Made by a program: the position numbers and the translations under genes
Notes under the pieces: model-generated
The model's input: only the letters and a program-made list of their open reading frames with translations
The model's database searches: none
What the model was told of the DNA's origin: nothing
Assembly (NCBI GenBank): GCA_005883765.1
Contig: VBAQ01000066.1
Location: forward strand, 1-50,631
Source of the DNA: Bacteroidota bacterium
Lineage (GTDB): Bacteria; Bacteroidota; Bacteroidia; Chitinophagales; Chitinophagaceae
DNA: 50,631 nucleotides
Reading direction: 5' to 3'
Shown here: piece after piece, positions 18,865 to 26,919 of the stretch
How the letters are laid out: each line of letters opens with the position of its first letter
Numbering within the stretch: position 1 is the stretch's first letter

Positions 18865-19434
18865 ATGGCATTTAAAAAAGAAGAAGAAATCATCATTGAG
18901 CCCCGGGATATATTCGTGGGCGACGAAGATGCACCTGTTACACTCATGGAGTTTGGTGATTACGAAAGCGAGGCCTGTGCAAAGGCAAATGAGGTAGTAA
19001 AACAGTTGTTGGAAGAATACCAGGGGAAAATAAAATTTAACTTTCGTCACTTTCCGCAGACAAAAATTCACCAGCGCAGTATGAAGGCAGGCGAAGCGGC
19101 CGTAGCTGCTGCGCAGGACGGAAAGTTTTGGGAGATGCATAATATCTTGTTCAAGAATCGCCGCCAACTAGGTACGGTGAGCTTAAAACTGCACTCTAAG
19201 GAAGCAGGTATAAAAAATAAAAAGTTCCTCGAGGAATTGGTTGATGGGAAGTTCGGCTGGCAGGTTCAGGATGATCTGAAAGAGGGCATCGATCGCGGAG
19301 TAAAAGACGTGCCTGCGTTTTTTATTAATGATGAGCTCTTCATTGGCAAGCCCAGTTTTGAAAATTTAAGTAAGGTTATTGATTCAGCGCTGAGAAAAGC
19401 AAAGCGCAAGGCTCCTGAAAAGAAAAGAGCGTAA
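18865..19434 (+). CDS. DsbA/thioredoxin_4-like protein with a single active-site cysteine
   Basis: 189 residues with a DsbA-like fold: the N-terminal strand VTLMEFGDYES leads to the active-site position, then the helical insert (HFPQTKIHQRSMKAGEAAVAA, DGKFWEMHNILF), and the VPAFFIN cis-Pro loop near the end. The usual CxxC is replaced by S35-E-A-C38, so only the second cysteine remains. No signal peptide is visible, so the protein looks cytoplasmic. A mono-thiol form could handle glutathionylation or bind rather than oxidise its target. The C-terminus is very basic. It sits 35 bp after clpB and is probably read with it, which hints at a stress role. A strong terminator follows. Confidence 0.82.
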   Translation: MAFKKEEEIIIEPRDIFVGDEDAPVTLMEFGDYESEACAKANEVVKQLLEEYQGKIKFNFRHFPQTKIHQRSMKAGEAAVAAAQDGKFWEMHNILFKNRRQLGTVSLKLHSKEAGIKNKKFLEELVDGKFGWQVQDDLKEGIDRGVKDVPAFFINDELFIGKPSFENLSKVIDSALRKAKRKAPEKKRA

Positions 19435-19459
19435 TCAATACTAATGATAGATAATAGTG

Positions 19460-19494
19460 ATCCCGCTGGTTGGAATATTAGCGGGATATTTTTT
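19460..19494 (+). terminator. Rho-independent terminator after the clpB/DsbA-like unit
   Basis: An 8-bp perfect stem (ATCCCGCT at 19460-19467 with AGCGGGAT at 19480-19487), a 12-nt loop and a T-rich tail at 19489-19494. Confidence 0.8.
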
Positions 19495-19544
19495 GCCGTG
19501 TCGCGGAAGGGCCCTCTCTTCGTGTCGGACCTTGCGCAAAAGAC

Positions 19545-19573
19545 AAAAGCGCTTCCCTTTTGAGAAGCGCTTT
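19545..19573 (-). terminator. Terminator of the OmpA-family gene (minus strand)
   Basis: A 10-bp perfect stem (19546-19555 with 19564-19573, AAAGCGCTTC and its complement) with an 8-nt loop lies just downstream of the OmpA-family stop at 19593. On the minus strand a short T-rich stretch follows it. Together with the terminator at 19460 it insulates the two convergent units. Confidence 0.7.
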
Positions 19574-19592
19574 CTGATTTACTACTCAGTTA

Positions 19593-20999
19593 TTAGTAGT
19601 GCAATTTTATTTCCGTTCTTTGATTCTTAGCACGGCCTGCTGCTGTCTTTGTATCAGCAATTGGCTGTTCTCCACCAAAGCCTGTTGCTTCAACCTGGCT
19701 ATCTTTCACGCCTTTGCTAACAAGATAACTCTTGACAGCATCAGCACGATTCTGACTGAGTGTCTTTGCTGCGTCACCCGTCGTGCTTGTGTGAACTGAA
19801 ATAGTAACCTTTAAGTTTGAATCTGCCACAAGCATATTGGCTACCTGGTCAAGGGCTTTGTTCGACCTGCTTGACAAAGTATATCCCGTCGAAGTGCTCC
19901 ATGAAACACCCTTCGCCATCATGTCAACCTTACTTTGAGTACTTGCATCTATTTCGGGACAACCATGATTAGCTGCTGTACCTGCTAGATGAGGACAATT
20001 ATCTTCTTCATCGTTGATGCCATCGTTGTCGGAATCTGGAATAGGACAACCCTGGTAACGCTCAACACCTGGTACGGTTGGACATTTGTCGTTGTCATCG
20101 TTAATTCCATCTCCATCTGTATCCGGTACAGGACAACCGTTGTATTTGGCTACACCTGGCACTGTCGGACATTTGTCATTGTCGTCGTTGATACCATCTC
20201 CATCGGTATCGGGCACTGGACAACCATTGTACTTAGCAACTCCTGGAGTGTTTGGACATTTATCCTGGTCATCTGGAATTCCATCGCCATCTGAGTCGAG
20301 CACAGCAGGAACTTCCGGAGTCGTGACCGCTACCGCTTTTTGTTTCCCACCAAACAAGCGGAAGTTCAATGTGGCCTGAACTCCACTGTTGTGAAGCTTG
20401 CCAGCAGCGAGGGTCTGACCATAAGCCGAATTAGAAGTTTCCATCAGGTTGCTCAATCCCTGCATATATCTTACGGTAACAGACACGGGAGAATTGGCCA
20501 TCAACTGTATTCCACCCGTAAGTGCGAAATCGAACTTTTTAAAATTGTCTTTGTTGTCGGTCGTATTATCATTCTGGTCCTTGATCTTTGCCCCAACAAG
20601 AAAATCAAATTGTGGTCCAACCAGGAAGGCAAAATGACTGCCTGCATTTATTTTCAAAGGAACAGGAATAGAAATGTATCCCAGCTTTTGAGTTAGCTTA
20701 GCACTGTGGCTACCTAACGTATCAGTATAAGAATAACTAAACTTGCTGCCCATTTGGGAGAAAAGTAAACTGGGCTGAAGGGATACACTATTACTAAACG
20801 GGAAATTCAGATAAAATCCTCCGACGCCGCCCCATTTCCATTTCCAATCATAATTGTAGCCAGTCGCTGCATCGCTCGATTTCAAATAAGAATAGTTGCC
20901 GCCGGCTGATATTCCACCTGAAACACCGTTAGTTTGCGCGAGAACTGTTGCTGCCACGAACACGCTTATAGTAAGCAACAGGAGTGTTTTTCTTTTCAT
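19593..20999 (-). CDS. OmpA-family protein with N-terminal barrel and thrombospondin type 3 repeats
   Basis: 468 residues: signal peptide (1-21, ending VLAQ), an eight-strand-like beta-barrel of PorT/OMP_b-brl type (about 25-215), four 29-residue TSP3 calcium-binding repeats (235-350, DxDGDGIxDDxDKCP pattern with paired cysteines), and a C-terminal OmpA peptidoglycan-binding domain (about 360-468, ending with NQRTEIKLHY). It anchors the outer membrane to peptidoglycan, with the TSP3 rod bridging the two. Its own terminator lies downstream. The intergenic region upstream (21000-21465) is unusually long and should hold its promoter. Confidence 0.93.
   Translation of the reverse strand: MKRKTLLLLTISVFVAATVLAQTNGVSGGISAGGNYSYLKSSDAATGYNYDWKWKWGGVGGFYLNFPFSNSVSLQPSLLFSQMGSKFSYSYTDTLGSHSAKLTQKLGYISIPVPLKINAGSHFAFLVGPQFDFLVGAKIKDQNDNTTDNKDNFKKFDFALTGGIQLMANSPVSVTVRYMQGLSNLMETSNSAYGQTLAAGKLHNSGVQATLNFRLFGGKQKAVAVTTPEVPAVLDSDGDGIPDDQDKCPNTPGVAKYNGCPVPDTDGDGINDDNDKCPTVPGVAKYNGCPVPDTDGDGINDDNDKCPTVPGVERYQGCPIPDSDNDGINDEEDNCPHLAGTAANHGCPEIDASTQSKVDMMAKGVSWSTSTGYTLSSRSNKALDQVANMLVADSNLKVTISVHTSTTGDAAKTLSQNRADAVKSYLVSKGVKDSQVEATGFGGEQPIADTKTAAGRAKNQRTEIKLHY
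19950..20297 (-). repeat. Four tandem 87-bp units encoding TSP3 repeats
   Basis: Residues 235-350 divide into four units of exactly 29 residues (4 x 87 bp = 348 bp). The middle two units are nearly identical at protein level, and similar at DNA level, which suggests recent duplication or gene conversion. Confidence 0.85.
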
Positions 21000-21465
21000 A
21001 TTTTTTAGTTTAGCGTTAATAATAGGGTAAGTAAAACCAGATAAGGCATACGAATAATTTATGTCTTACACAATCTCAGGGATGAATAATAAAAGTTCAT
21101 GCCACCATTGATTTTAACAGATAATTATTTATGGTATGAGTATTTTGTCTGTCGAAACAATCATAAAAAAAATTGCAGTTAAAAACACATTTATAAGAAA
21201 TAATGAATGACTGCGAATCCTGATTTGTAAATAAGAAGTAAAAGAAAAATATTTTGAAAAGCGAGTTGATCAGAACTTTATAACGAATCTTCCCACTCTT
21301 AATTGAAGAATTCTATTATTCCATTGTAGTGGAAGAAAATCCCCATGCAATTACCGATCAATAGTATGTATAATAAATTTGCAATTAATTTGTTTAGAGG
21401 GAGCAAACTCTTTTCTCATTAGAAAAAAAGAAAGGGTATTGATTTTGAACTGATCTGTCATCCGA
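21000..21465. other. 466-bp AT-rich divergent intergenic region
   Basis: No ORF or RNA gene is supported here. It separates the minus-strand OmpA-family gene from the plus-strand Omp85-like gene. An exact TAnnTTTG box (TAAATTTG, 21374-21381) points toward the latter, which would give a leader of about 75-80 nt. No good box was found for the OmpA-family gene. Confidence 0.5.
21374..21381 (+). promoter_or_regulatory. Candidate -7 box for the Omp85-like gene
   Basis: TAAATTTG is an exact match to TAnnTTTG. No clear TTTG box lies at the expected distance upstream. Confidence 0.3.
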
Positions 21466-23298
21466 ATGCGTAAACTTATCTTGGTTATATCGTTTAGCTC
21501 ACCGATTATTTCATGCCTGGCGCAGGACGATTCATTAGCAGCAAATAGAATTGATAGCTTTTTGATTCATCAAAAAGGTCTTCTCGGAAAACTTGCCCAT
21601 AATATAATGAACAATCAACCGACTTCTGTAAATGCACCGGTTCGAAATGATCTTTTGTACATGCGATACAAGGGAAAATTTATCAGGAACATCATCATCA
21701 GGCAACCGAATTTCGGAACACCGATAACGGATACAAGCAAAAGTTTTAAAAGTACGCTCACGCAATGGGCAAATGGACTTCATCATAAAACAAGAGAAGG
21801 CGTAATACGCAATAATCTTTTTTTTAAAAGTGGCGATATACTCGTTCCCTATCTTGTTGCGGATAACGAGAGACATTTGCGTGATCTTCCCTACCTGCAA
21901 GATGCAAAGATTATCCTGAGAAGCGCTGGCAGAGACTCTGTCGATGTAATTATAATCACCAAAGATGTTTTATCTATCGGCGGATCATATCGCATGCACA
22001 CTACGACCAGGATGGCCCTTGCCCTTTCTGAAGACAATTTTGCTGGCACAGGCGACGAGCTGCTGGTAACAACTTTTTTCGACAACGACCGTGACCCAAA
22101 ATTCGGATATGGTGCGGAGTATACCGGGCGAAACATCGGAGGTTCATTTATTAACTGGTATGGTGGCTATCTCAATTTTAATAGAAATTTTAACTCCGGT
22201 GAACCAAGCGAAGAAATGGCTCACACTGGTTTTGTGAGACCATTGGTTAACCCCTACATGAGATTTACATATGCTGCGGAAGCAGCATGGCATAATACGC
22301 TGGATGCTTATAAGAAAGATTCACTATACACTATCAATAACCGATATCGCTATTATAATTACGATGCCTGGGTGGGATGGAATACAGGAGCCTTCAGGCC
22401 CTCGGCCGCGGTGAATAAGGATCGCCGTTTGCGCACACTGCTCGGCTTACGGTATCTGCAGCAAAATTTTACCAGCGTGCCGGCAAAATTCGAAGGACGA
22501 TATTATTATCAATATGCCGATGTGCGAGCCGTATTATCTTCGGTCTCTCTTTTTCGCCAGGATTTTTATAAGGCTCAGAACGTATACGGGTTTGGCAGAA
22601 ACGAAGACATTCCTGAAGGAGCTGACCTGACCCTTACCGCCGGCTGGACAAATAAATCCGGAACTGACCGTCCATACATCGGCATAGATTTACAACGATA
22701 CTTTTTTACTGCCAGGGAAAGCTATTTTAATTACACACTAAAGGCTGATGGCTATTTGCGAAACAAGCAGATCGAAGATATCAATCTGTTATTTAACGTT
22801 GAGTATTTTAGCCGGCTTTTGCGCCTGGGGAATAAATGGAAACAAAGAAATTTTGTAACAGCAGGCATGGCTCATCAATTAAAAAGAATTTTGAATGAAC
22901 CACTTTTTCTACAAAGCGATTTTGGAGTTCGTGAATGGCATAACGATACGCTGATCACAGGGAATACACGGATTACCATAAAAATGGAATCGGTGTTTTT
23001 TACCCCCTGGCACCCGGCTAATTTTCGCTTCGCCCCATTTGCCTTCGCAAATATTTGCCTCTTTACTCCAGTTGATGAAAAATTTTCCCACAGCAATTGG
23101 TATAATAGTTTGGGTGGCGGCATAAAAATGAGGAACGAAAGCCTGATATTTGAGACCATGGAACTCAGAGCGTTTTTTTTCCCGCAGCGGAATTTTAGGC
23201 GTGAATACTGGAGAATGGAATTCAATACCAATATTCGTTTTAAATATAACAGACAGTTTGTAAAAAAACCTGATTTTGTAAATGCGAATGGGATGTGA
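21466..23298 (+). CDS. Omp85/BamA-TamA-like outer membrane protein with POTRA-like domain
   Basis: 610 residues with a signal peptide (1-20, ending CLAQ). The region about 70-170 reads like POTRA modules: YKGKFIRNIIIRQPNFG, then NLFFKSGDILVPYLVADNERHLRDLPYLQDAKI, the usual large-pore antigen pattern. From about residue 170 it consists of amphipathic strands typical of a 16-strand barrel, ending with an aromatic-rich C-terminus. It is smaller than BamA (about 800 residues), so it is a single- or double-POTRA relative rather than the essential assembly protein. No partner gene is adjacent; function is probably insertion or secretion of another envelope component. Confidence 0.75.
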   Translation: MRKLILVISFSSPIISCLAQDDSLAANRIDSFLIHQKGLLGKLAHNIMNNQPTSVNAPVRNDLLYMRYKGKFIRNIIIRQPNFGTPITDTSKSFKSTLTQWANGLHHKTREGVIRNNLFFKSGDILVPYLVADNERHLRDLPYLQDAKIILRSAGRDSVDVIIITKDVLSIGGSYRMHTTTRMALALSEDNFAGTGDELLVTTFFDNDRDPKFGYGAEYTGRNIGGSFINWYGGYLNFNRNFNSGEPSEEMAHTGFVRPLVNPYMRFTYAAEAAWHNTLDAYKKDSLYTINNRYRYYNYDAWVGWNTGAFRPSAAVNKDRRLRTLLGLRYLQQNFTSVPAKFEGRYYYQYADVRAVLSSVSLFRQDFYKAQNVYGFGRNEDIPEGADLTLTAGWTNKSGTDRPYIGIDLQRYFFTARESYFNYTLKADGYLRNKQIEDINLLFNVEYFSRLLRLGNKWKQRNFVTAGMAHQLKRILNEPLFLQSDFGVREWHNDTLITGNTRITIKMESVFFTPWHPANFRFAPFAFANICLFTPVDEKFSHSNWYNSLGGGIKMRNESLIFETMELRAFFFPQRNFRREYWRMEFNTNIRFKYNRQFVKKPDFVNANGM

Positions 23299-24501
23299 TC
23301 ACCTGGAAAAAGAAAAAATTTCTGCGTTCATATTTTTCCTGCCAAGTAAAAGGTCGGTAATGATCTCAGCAGCAACAAGGCTAAATGTGATGCCGTTGCC
23401 ACCGAACCCAAGTGCGTAAAATGTACGGGGGGTTTTAATGTAATTTCCAATATAAGGAAGTGAATCTTTTGTCTTTCCAAAAACACCGCTCCACGCAAAT
23501 TCTTTTTTGAATGAAAAAGAACGAAAAAGATTTTTAAAATCTTTCTCTAATTTAACCGATTTCCTGTCAAGATACTTGTGCACTGTTTTAATATTGCTAA
23601 ATGGCTCATCCCGTCCTCCGACAACAATGCGATTTTCTTGCGCGGAACATAGATACAAATAAGGGTCGTTCGTATTCCACATCATCACATTATCCTTCCA
23701 TGATTCTTTTTCCTCTGCCCTTGATTCTGAGATGATGGCATACGTGCAATCGAGATCAACTATTTTTTTGTCAATAAAATCAGCGACTTCATAGCCGGTA
23801 GCATTGACTGCGTAGCCGGCACTGATCAAACAGTCTTCCTCTGTTTTCAAAATGACCTGTTTTTTCTCATAAGTGATAGTTTTTATCCTTGTTCGGTCAA
23901 AAACTCTACACCCTTTTTGAAGACAGTATTGAAGTAGTCCATGCGTTAGAGCATAGGCATTACTTGTTGCCCCTTTTTGTGATAGGATGCCGTGCGCCGC
24001 CTGCAAATTGTAAGACTGCTTCATGTCCCGGGCAGATAACAATTCCACTTCGAAGCCCGCGTCTTTCCTGGCGCGCCATTCCCTTTCGATAAACTTTTTG
24101 TCACTGGTATGATCTGAGAAATAAAGACTCTGTCGCCTATCAAATTCCTTAAATCCAATGAGGTTCATCAAATCAATTAATTTATCAACTGCCTCGCCAC
24201 ACAATTGATAAGACCGAATTGCATTTTGCTGGCCAACGAGTTTTTTTAATTGATGAAGAGGAATGTCCAGTTCGTATTGCAGTAAGGAGGTACTCGCACA
24301 GGTGCTGCCCAGTCCGATCGTGCGGGCGTCAACCAGAATGCATTCTATCCCCGCGTTCGTCAGAAAGTAAGCGGTCAATGCCCCTGAAATACCCCCGCCA
24401 ATTATCACGGCCCCGCATCTCGTATTGTTCAAAAGTTTTGGATAATGGTAAGGAAGACCATTTTTAATAAGCCAATAGGGATAACCAGCTACTAATTCCA
24501 T
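23299..24501 (-). CDS. DAO-family FAD-dependent oxidoreductase
   Basis: From the ATG at 24501 there are 400 residues. The N-terminal Rossmann fold carries GGGISG at 35-40 and the adenine-ribose acidic residue in CILVDART, followed by the DAO pattern GLGSTCASTSLLQYELD. The C-terminal FAD part has PYIGNY and YALGFGGNGITFSL. It is related to glycine oxidase and gamma-glutamylputrescine oxidase-like proteins; the substrate is likely an amine or amino acid but cannot be read. The longer ORF start at 24549 adds 16 unlikely residues. No Rieske domain is present. The gene is divergent from the YdeI-like gene. Confidence 0.85.
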   Translation of the reverse strand: MELVAGYPYWLIKNGLPYHYPKLLNNTRCGAVIIGGGISGALTAYFLTNAGIECILVDARTIGLGSTCASTSLLQYELDIPLHQLKKLVGQQNAIRSYQLCGEAVDKLIDLMNLIGFKEFDRRQSLYFSDHTSDKKFIEREWRARKDAGFEVELLSARDMKQSYNLQAAHGILSQKGATSNAYALTHGLLQYCLQKGCRVFDRTRIKTITYEKKQVILKTEEDCLISAGYAVNATGYEVADFIDKKIVDLDCTYAIISESRAEEKESWKDNVMMWNTNDPYLYLCSAQENRIVVGGRDEPFSNIKTVHKYLDRKSVKLEKDFKNLFRSFSFKKEFAWSGVFGKTKDSLPYIGNYIKTPRTFYALGFGGNGITFSLVAAEIITDLLLGRKNMNAEIFSFSR

Positions 24502-24540
24502 GTTTCTAGAACAACATAAGATTGTGCCAGTCATTAAAAT

Positions 24541-24572
24541 TTTGTGCAATTATCAAAGGCTAAGTAAGTTTA
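24541..24572 (+). promoter_or_regulatory. Candidate promoter of the YdeI-like gene
   Basis: TTTG at 24541-24544, a 20-nt spacer and TAAGTTTA at 24565-24572 match the Bacteroidota consensus with one mismatch. The start codon at 24583 would then lie only a few bases after the transcription start. Confidence 0.4.
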
Positions 24573-24582
24573 TGTTTTAAAT

Positions 24583-25101
24583 ATGATTAGGCTTACCGCG
24601 ACAATGAAAAAATTTGAGAGGCAGGGAGAAAAAACTGGCTGGACCTATATTGAAATACCAGCAGACCTTGCACAAAAACTCAAACCGGGCAACAAAAAAG
24701 AATTCAAGGTTAAGGGTAAGCTGGATAAGTACGGTATTCAACGGGTGTCACTACTACCGATGGGAGGTGGTGGGTTTATAATGCCAATCAACGCAACCAT
24801 GCGAAAGGCAATTGGTAAAAGACATGGTGCCATGGTGCAAGTGCAACTGATGGAAGATAATTCCGAGTTTGTCTTTAATAAAGATCTTATGGAATGCCTT
24901 ACAGATGAACCGGTGGCACGTCAATTTTTTGAAACCTTAACTGGCTCACACCAACGTTATTTTAGCAAATGGATCGACTCGGCAAAAACAGAACAGACAA
25001 AAGCCAGGCGTATTGCCCAAGCCGTCAACGCGCTGGCCAAACGACAGGGTTATCCTGAAATGCTGAGATCATTACAGCAGCAACGAGAGCAATGGGGCTA
25101 G
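24583..25101 (+). CDS. YdeI/OmdA-like protein with DUF1905 domain
   Basis: 172 residues. The first about 95 are a DUF1905 beta domain (GEKTGWTYIEIPADLAQKL, LLPMGGGGFIMPINATMRKAIGK), the last about 65 a helical YdeI/OmdA domain (FETLTGSHQRYFSKWIDSAKTEQTKARR). The OmdA group was linked to bacteriocin and stress protection in enterobacteria, but the biochemical role is not known. Single gene with its own candidate promoter. The start is fixed by the conserved N-terminal pattern of the family. Confidence 0.88.
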   Translation: MIRLTATMKKFERQGEKTGWTYIEIPADLAQKLKPGNKKEFKVKGKLDKYGIQRVSLLPMGGGGFIMPINATMRKAIGKRHGAMVQVQLMEDNSEFVFNKDLMECLTDEPVARQFFETLTGSHQRYFSKWIDSAKTEQTKARRIAQAVNALAKRQGYPEMLRSLQQQREQWG

Positions 25102-25188
25102 CTAAACTGCCTCGCGCTAACTAACTTTTGTTCCTTAGTATTTCTGAACACCCTTTGCAAAAAACGAACTCTTGTGATACAATGGCAA

Positions 25189-25196
25189 TAGTTTTG
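25189..25196 (+). promoter_or_regulatory. Candidate -7 box before the zinc-ribbon gene
   Basis: TAGTTTTG is an exact TAnnTTTG match, 61 nt before the ATG at 25258. The nearest TTG upstream is only 14 nt away, so the promoter match is partial. Confidence 0.3.
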
Positions 25197-25257
25197 CTGC
25201 TCTTTTTCCGCTCGATAATCTGCCTTGCGCTTTTTGTCTCTGATTAATTAGTAGCAT

Positions 25258-25467
25258 ATGCATCTCATTTTAGAAGATGCTGATCCCGATGATCGGCAAG
25301 TAGAATGCCGCCATTGTCACTGGCAGGGTTCTGTCAGTGAGCTCAAAAAAGGAGATTATCTTTCCCTCACGAACATTACAGAGGTATTTTGCCCGAAGTG
25401 CTCCAGATATCTCGGCTTTATTCAACACGATGTTAAAGATGAAGAAGACAGCTTGAAAAATAGCTAG
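25258..25467 (+). CDS. Small zinc-ribbon protein
   Basis: 69 residues with two CxxC knuckles, Cys17/Cys20 (CRHC) and Cys45/Cys48 (CPKC), as in rubredoxin-like or zinc-ribbon proteins; it is acidic overall. No wider domain is present. It ends 4 bp into the 3' end of the convergent 152-aa gene. It may bind nucleic acid or a protein partner, but the family is not recognised. Confidence 0.65.
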   Translation: MHLILEDADPDDRQVECRHCHWQGSVSELKKGDYLSLTNITEVFCPKCSRYLGFIQHDVKDEEDSLKNS

Positions 25468-25922
25468 GCGTATGCTTCAACCGGGTAGCTGTTGGGCTGC
25501 TTTTCGACTGCGGCAGATATGTACCAGCACAGCAGTAGTATCAATAAATTGTTGCTTTGTGAATCGGGCGGTAATTCACATACAACAAGCATCTCTGCGT
25601 CTTTGTAGATCGCTGTCCTCCGGGGAAAATTATTTTGCACCAGGTAATTAAATTCTTCGTCATAGATCTCTATTCGTCCCTGGTTGTCCTCAATGCTTTC
25701 ATGATACAATTGTCCCATTCTGATCCCATATTCATTGCGTAGTACGGTGCGAGTACGCAAGAAACCTTCCTTGCCAATCAAGAAAACTCTTTTTTCATTA
25801 TTAGAGGTAATTCGTAAAGTGCCCTTTTCGCGATGATAATTTACAGTGAGAAGTTTATCCTTCGTAGTCCAGAGCTCATAAATTTCATGGTGTAAATTGC
25901 TATTGATTGCAAGCCATTTCAT
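25464..25922 (-). CDS. Conserved-looking hypothetical protein
   Basis: 152 residues without a signal peptide. The sequence is beta-rich (GTLRITSNNEKRVFLIGKEGF, YGIRMGQLYHES, GRIEIYDEEFNYLV), resembling a PH-like or tubby-like scaffold that reads expression as a small cytoplasmic domain, with a short hydrophobic helix near the end (NNLLILLLCWYISAAV). The function is unknown. The 3' end overlaps the zinc-ribbon gene by 4 bp. Confidence 0.6.
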   Translation of the reverse strand: MKWLAINSNLHHEIYELWTTKDKLLTVNYHREKGTLRITSNNEKRVFLIGKEGFLRTRTVLRNEYGIRMGQLYHESIEDNQGRIEIYDEEFNYLVQNNFPRRTAIYKDAEMLVVCELPPDSQSNNLLILLLCWYISAAVEKQPNSYPVEAYA

Positions 25923-26013
25923 ATCGGGTGTTTGTGAATTTGTTTAAAATTATTTCATTCGGCAAACAATATTTGGTGTTAAACTTTAGTTAACCCAAAA
26001 TTAATATTGCAAG

Positions 26014-26021
26014 TATTTTTG
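26014..26021 (+). promoter_or_regulatory. Candidate -7 box for the guanine deaminase gene
   Basis: TATTTTTG is an exact TAnnTTTG match. A transcript starting just after it would have a leader of about 34 nt to the ATG at 26062, which supports that start over the GTG at 26032. Confidence 0.4.
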
Positions 26022-26061
26022 TGGACAATCTGTGGTTAAATCTCGCAATAAAACCTGCCAT

Positions 26062-26541
26062 ATGATAAATGAAGACGAAAAAGGATTTCTCGAGAGGGCT
26101 ATCGAACTTTCGCGCCAGGGAATGAACCAGGGAAATGGCGGACCTTTTGGCTGCGTAATAGTGGTCAACAAGGAAATAGTGGGAGAAGGGTACAATATGG
26201 TTACGTCAACAAACGATCCCACTGCACATGCGGAGATAGTTGCCATCCGGCAAGCCTGCAAAAAATTAAAGACCTTCCAGTTATACGACTGTGAAATTTA
26301 TACGAGCTGCGAACCCTGCCCGATGTGTCTTGGTGCTATTTATTGGGCGAGACCGAAGCGGGTTGTGTATGCCAACACCCGTCATGACGCCGCGGCCATC
26401 GAATTTGACGATGAGTTCATTTACCAGGAGATGAATACCGATATACTGAAGCGGCAAATACCATTTGTCCACCAACCTCACCCACTGGCGTTGCAAGTTT
26501 TTGAAGACTGGAAAAAGATAGAGAACAGGATAAAATATTGA
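26062..26541 (+). CDS. guaD: Guanine deaminase (cytidine deaminase fold)
   Basis: Converts guanine to xanthine in purine salvage. The 159 residues match Bacillus subtilis GuaD along the full length from memory: GGPFGCVIV, STNDPTAHAEIVAIR with zinc ligand His56 and catalytic Glu58, TSCEPCPMCLGAIYWARP with zinc ligands Cys86 and Cys89, and the FDDEFIYQEM segment and terminal aromatic residue characteristic of that enzyme. TadA-type tRNA deaminases lack this C-terminal region. The GTG at 26032 is in frame but less likely. Single gene, convergent with the anti-sigma gene. Confidence 0.9.
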   Translation: MINEDEKGFLERAIELSRQGMNQGNGGPFGCVIVVNKEIVGEGYNMVTSTNDPTAHAEIVAIRQACKKLKTFQLYDCEIYTSCEPCPMCLGAIYWARPKRVVYANTRHDAAAIEFDDEFIYQEMNTDILKRQIPFVHQPHPLALQVFEDWKKIENRIKY

Positions 26542-26543
26542 GA

Positions 26544-26906
26544 TCACGGTTTTACCAGCAAGCGCTGAATAACAAAATAGCTGACAATAATAAGCAGGAT
26601 AATGATAACTACCGCGAGGTAAAGCCACGGCTGTTCTTTTAAATGGATCCTTTCCTTTTTTTTCTTTTTCTGCAATTTGTTTCTAAGATTGTGATTGAGT
26701 TGCTCAACGATCAGCGTTAGCTTGTCTTTATTTTTGAAATGTTGCAATCCTTCGGCGGCGTCATTCGCAAACTCGTTCTCAAGCAGTTTTTTTTCCACTT
26801 CGTGCCTTTTTTCTACAGAAAGTTTATCCTGCAGGTATAACAGCAACGTTTCCTGGTCTATCTCTGGAGAGAGGTGGGATAATATGTCTTTTAGATTTTC
26901 GGACAT
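26544..26906 (-). CDS. Minimal tail-anchored anti-sigma-like protein
   Basis: 120 residues. The N-terminal part (IDQETLLLYLQDKLSVEKRHEVEKKLLENEFANDAAEGL, about 16-55) is the helical anti-sigma-like module common in Bacteroidota, without a zinc motif. A very basic stretch (KKKKKERIHLK) precedes one hydrophobic helix (about 93-115), after which only about 5 residues remain. No periplasmic sensor domain is present. It lies 13 bp downstream of an ECF sigma gene and is probably its partner. Sensing would have to happen in the membrane or through another protein. Confidence 0.72.
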   Translation of the reverse strand: MSENLKDILSHLSPEIDQETLLLYLQDKLSVEKRHEVEKKLLENEFANDAAEGLQHFKNKDKLTLIVEQLNHNLRNKLQKKKKKERIHLKEQPWLYLAVVIIILLIIVSYFVIQRLLVKP

Positions 26907-26919
26907 TTGAGTTGATCTC

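Noticed and set aside
19989-20379. Plus-strand open frames across the TSP3 region
   Set aside because: Periodic composition of the repeat array opens both antisense frames; no start signal or family match.
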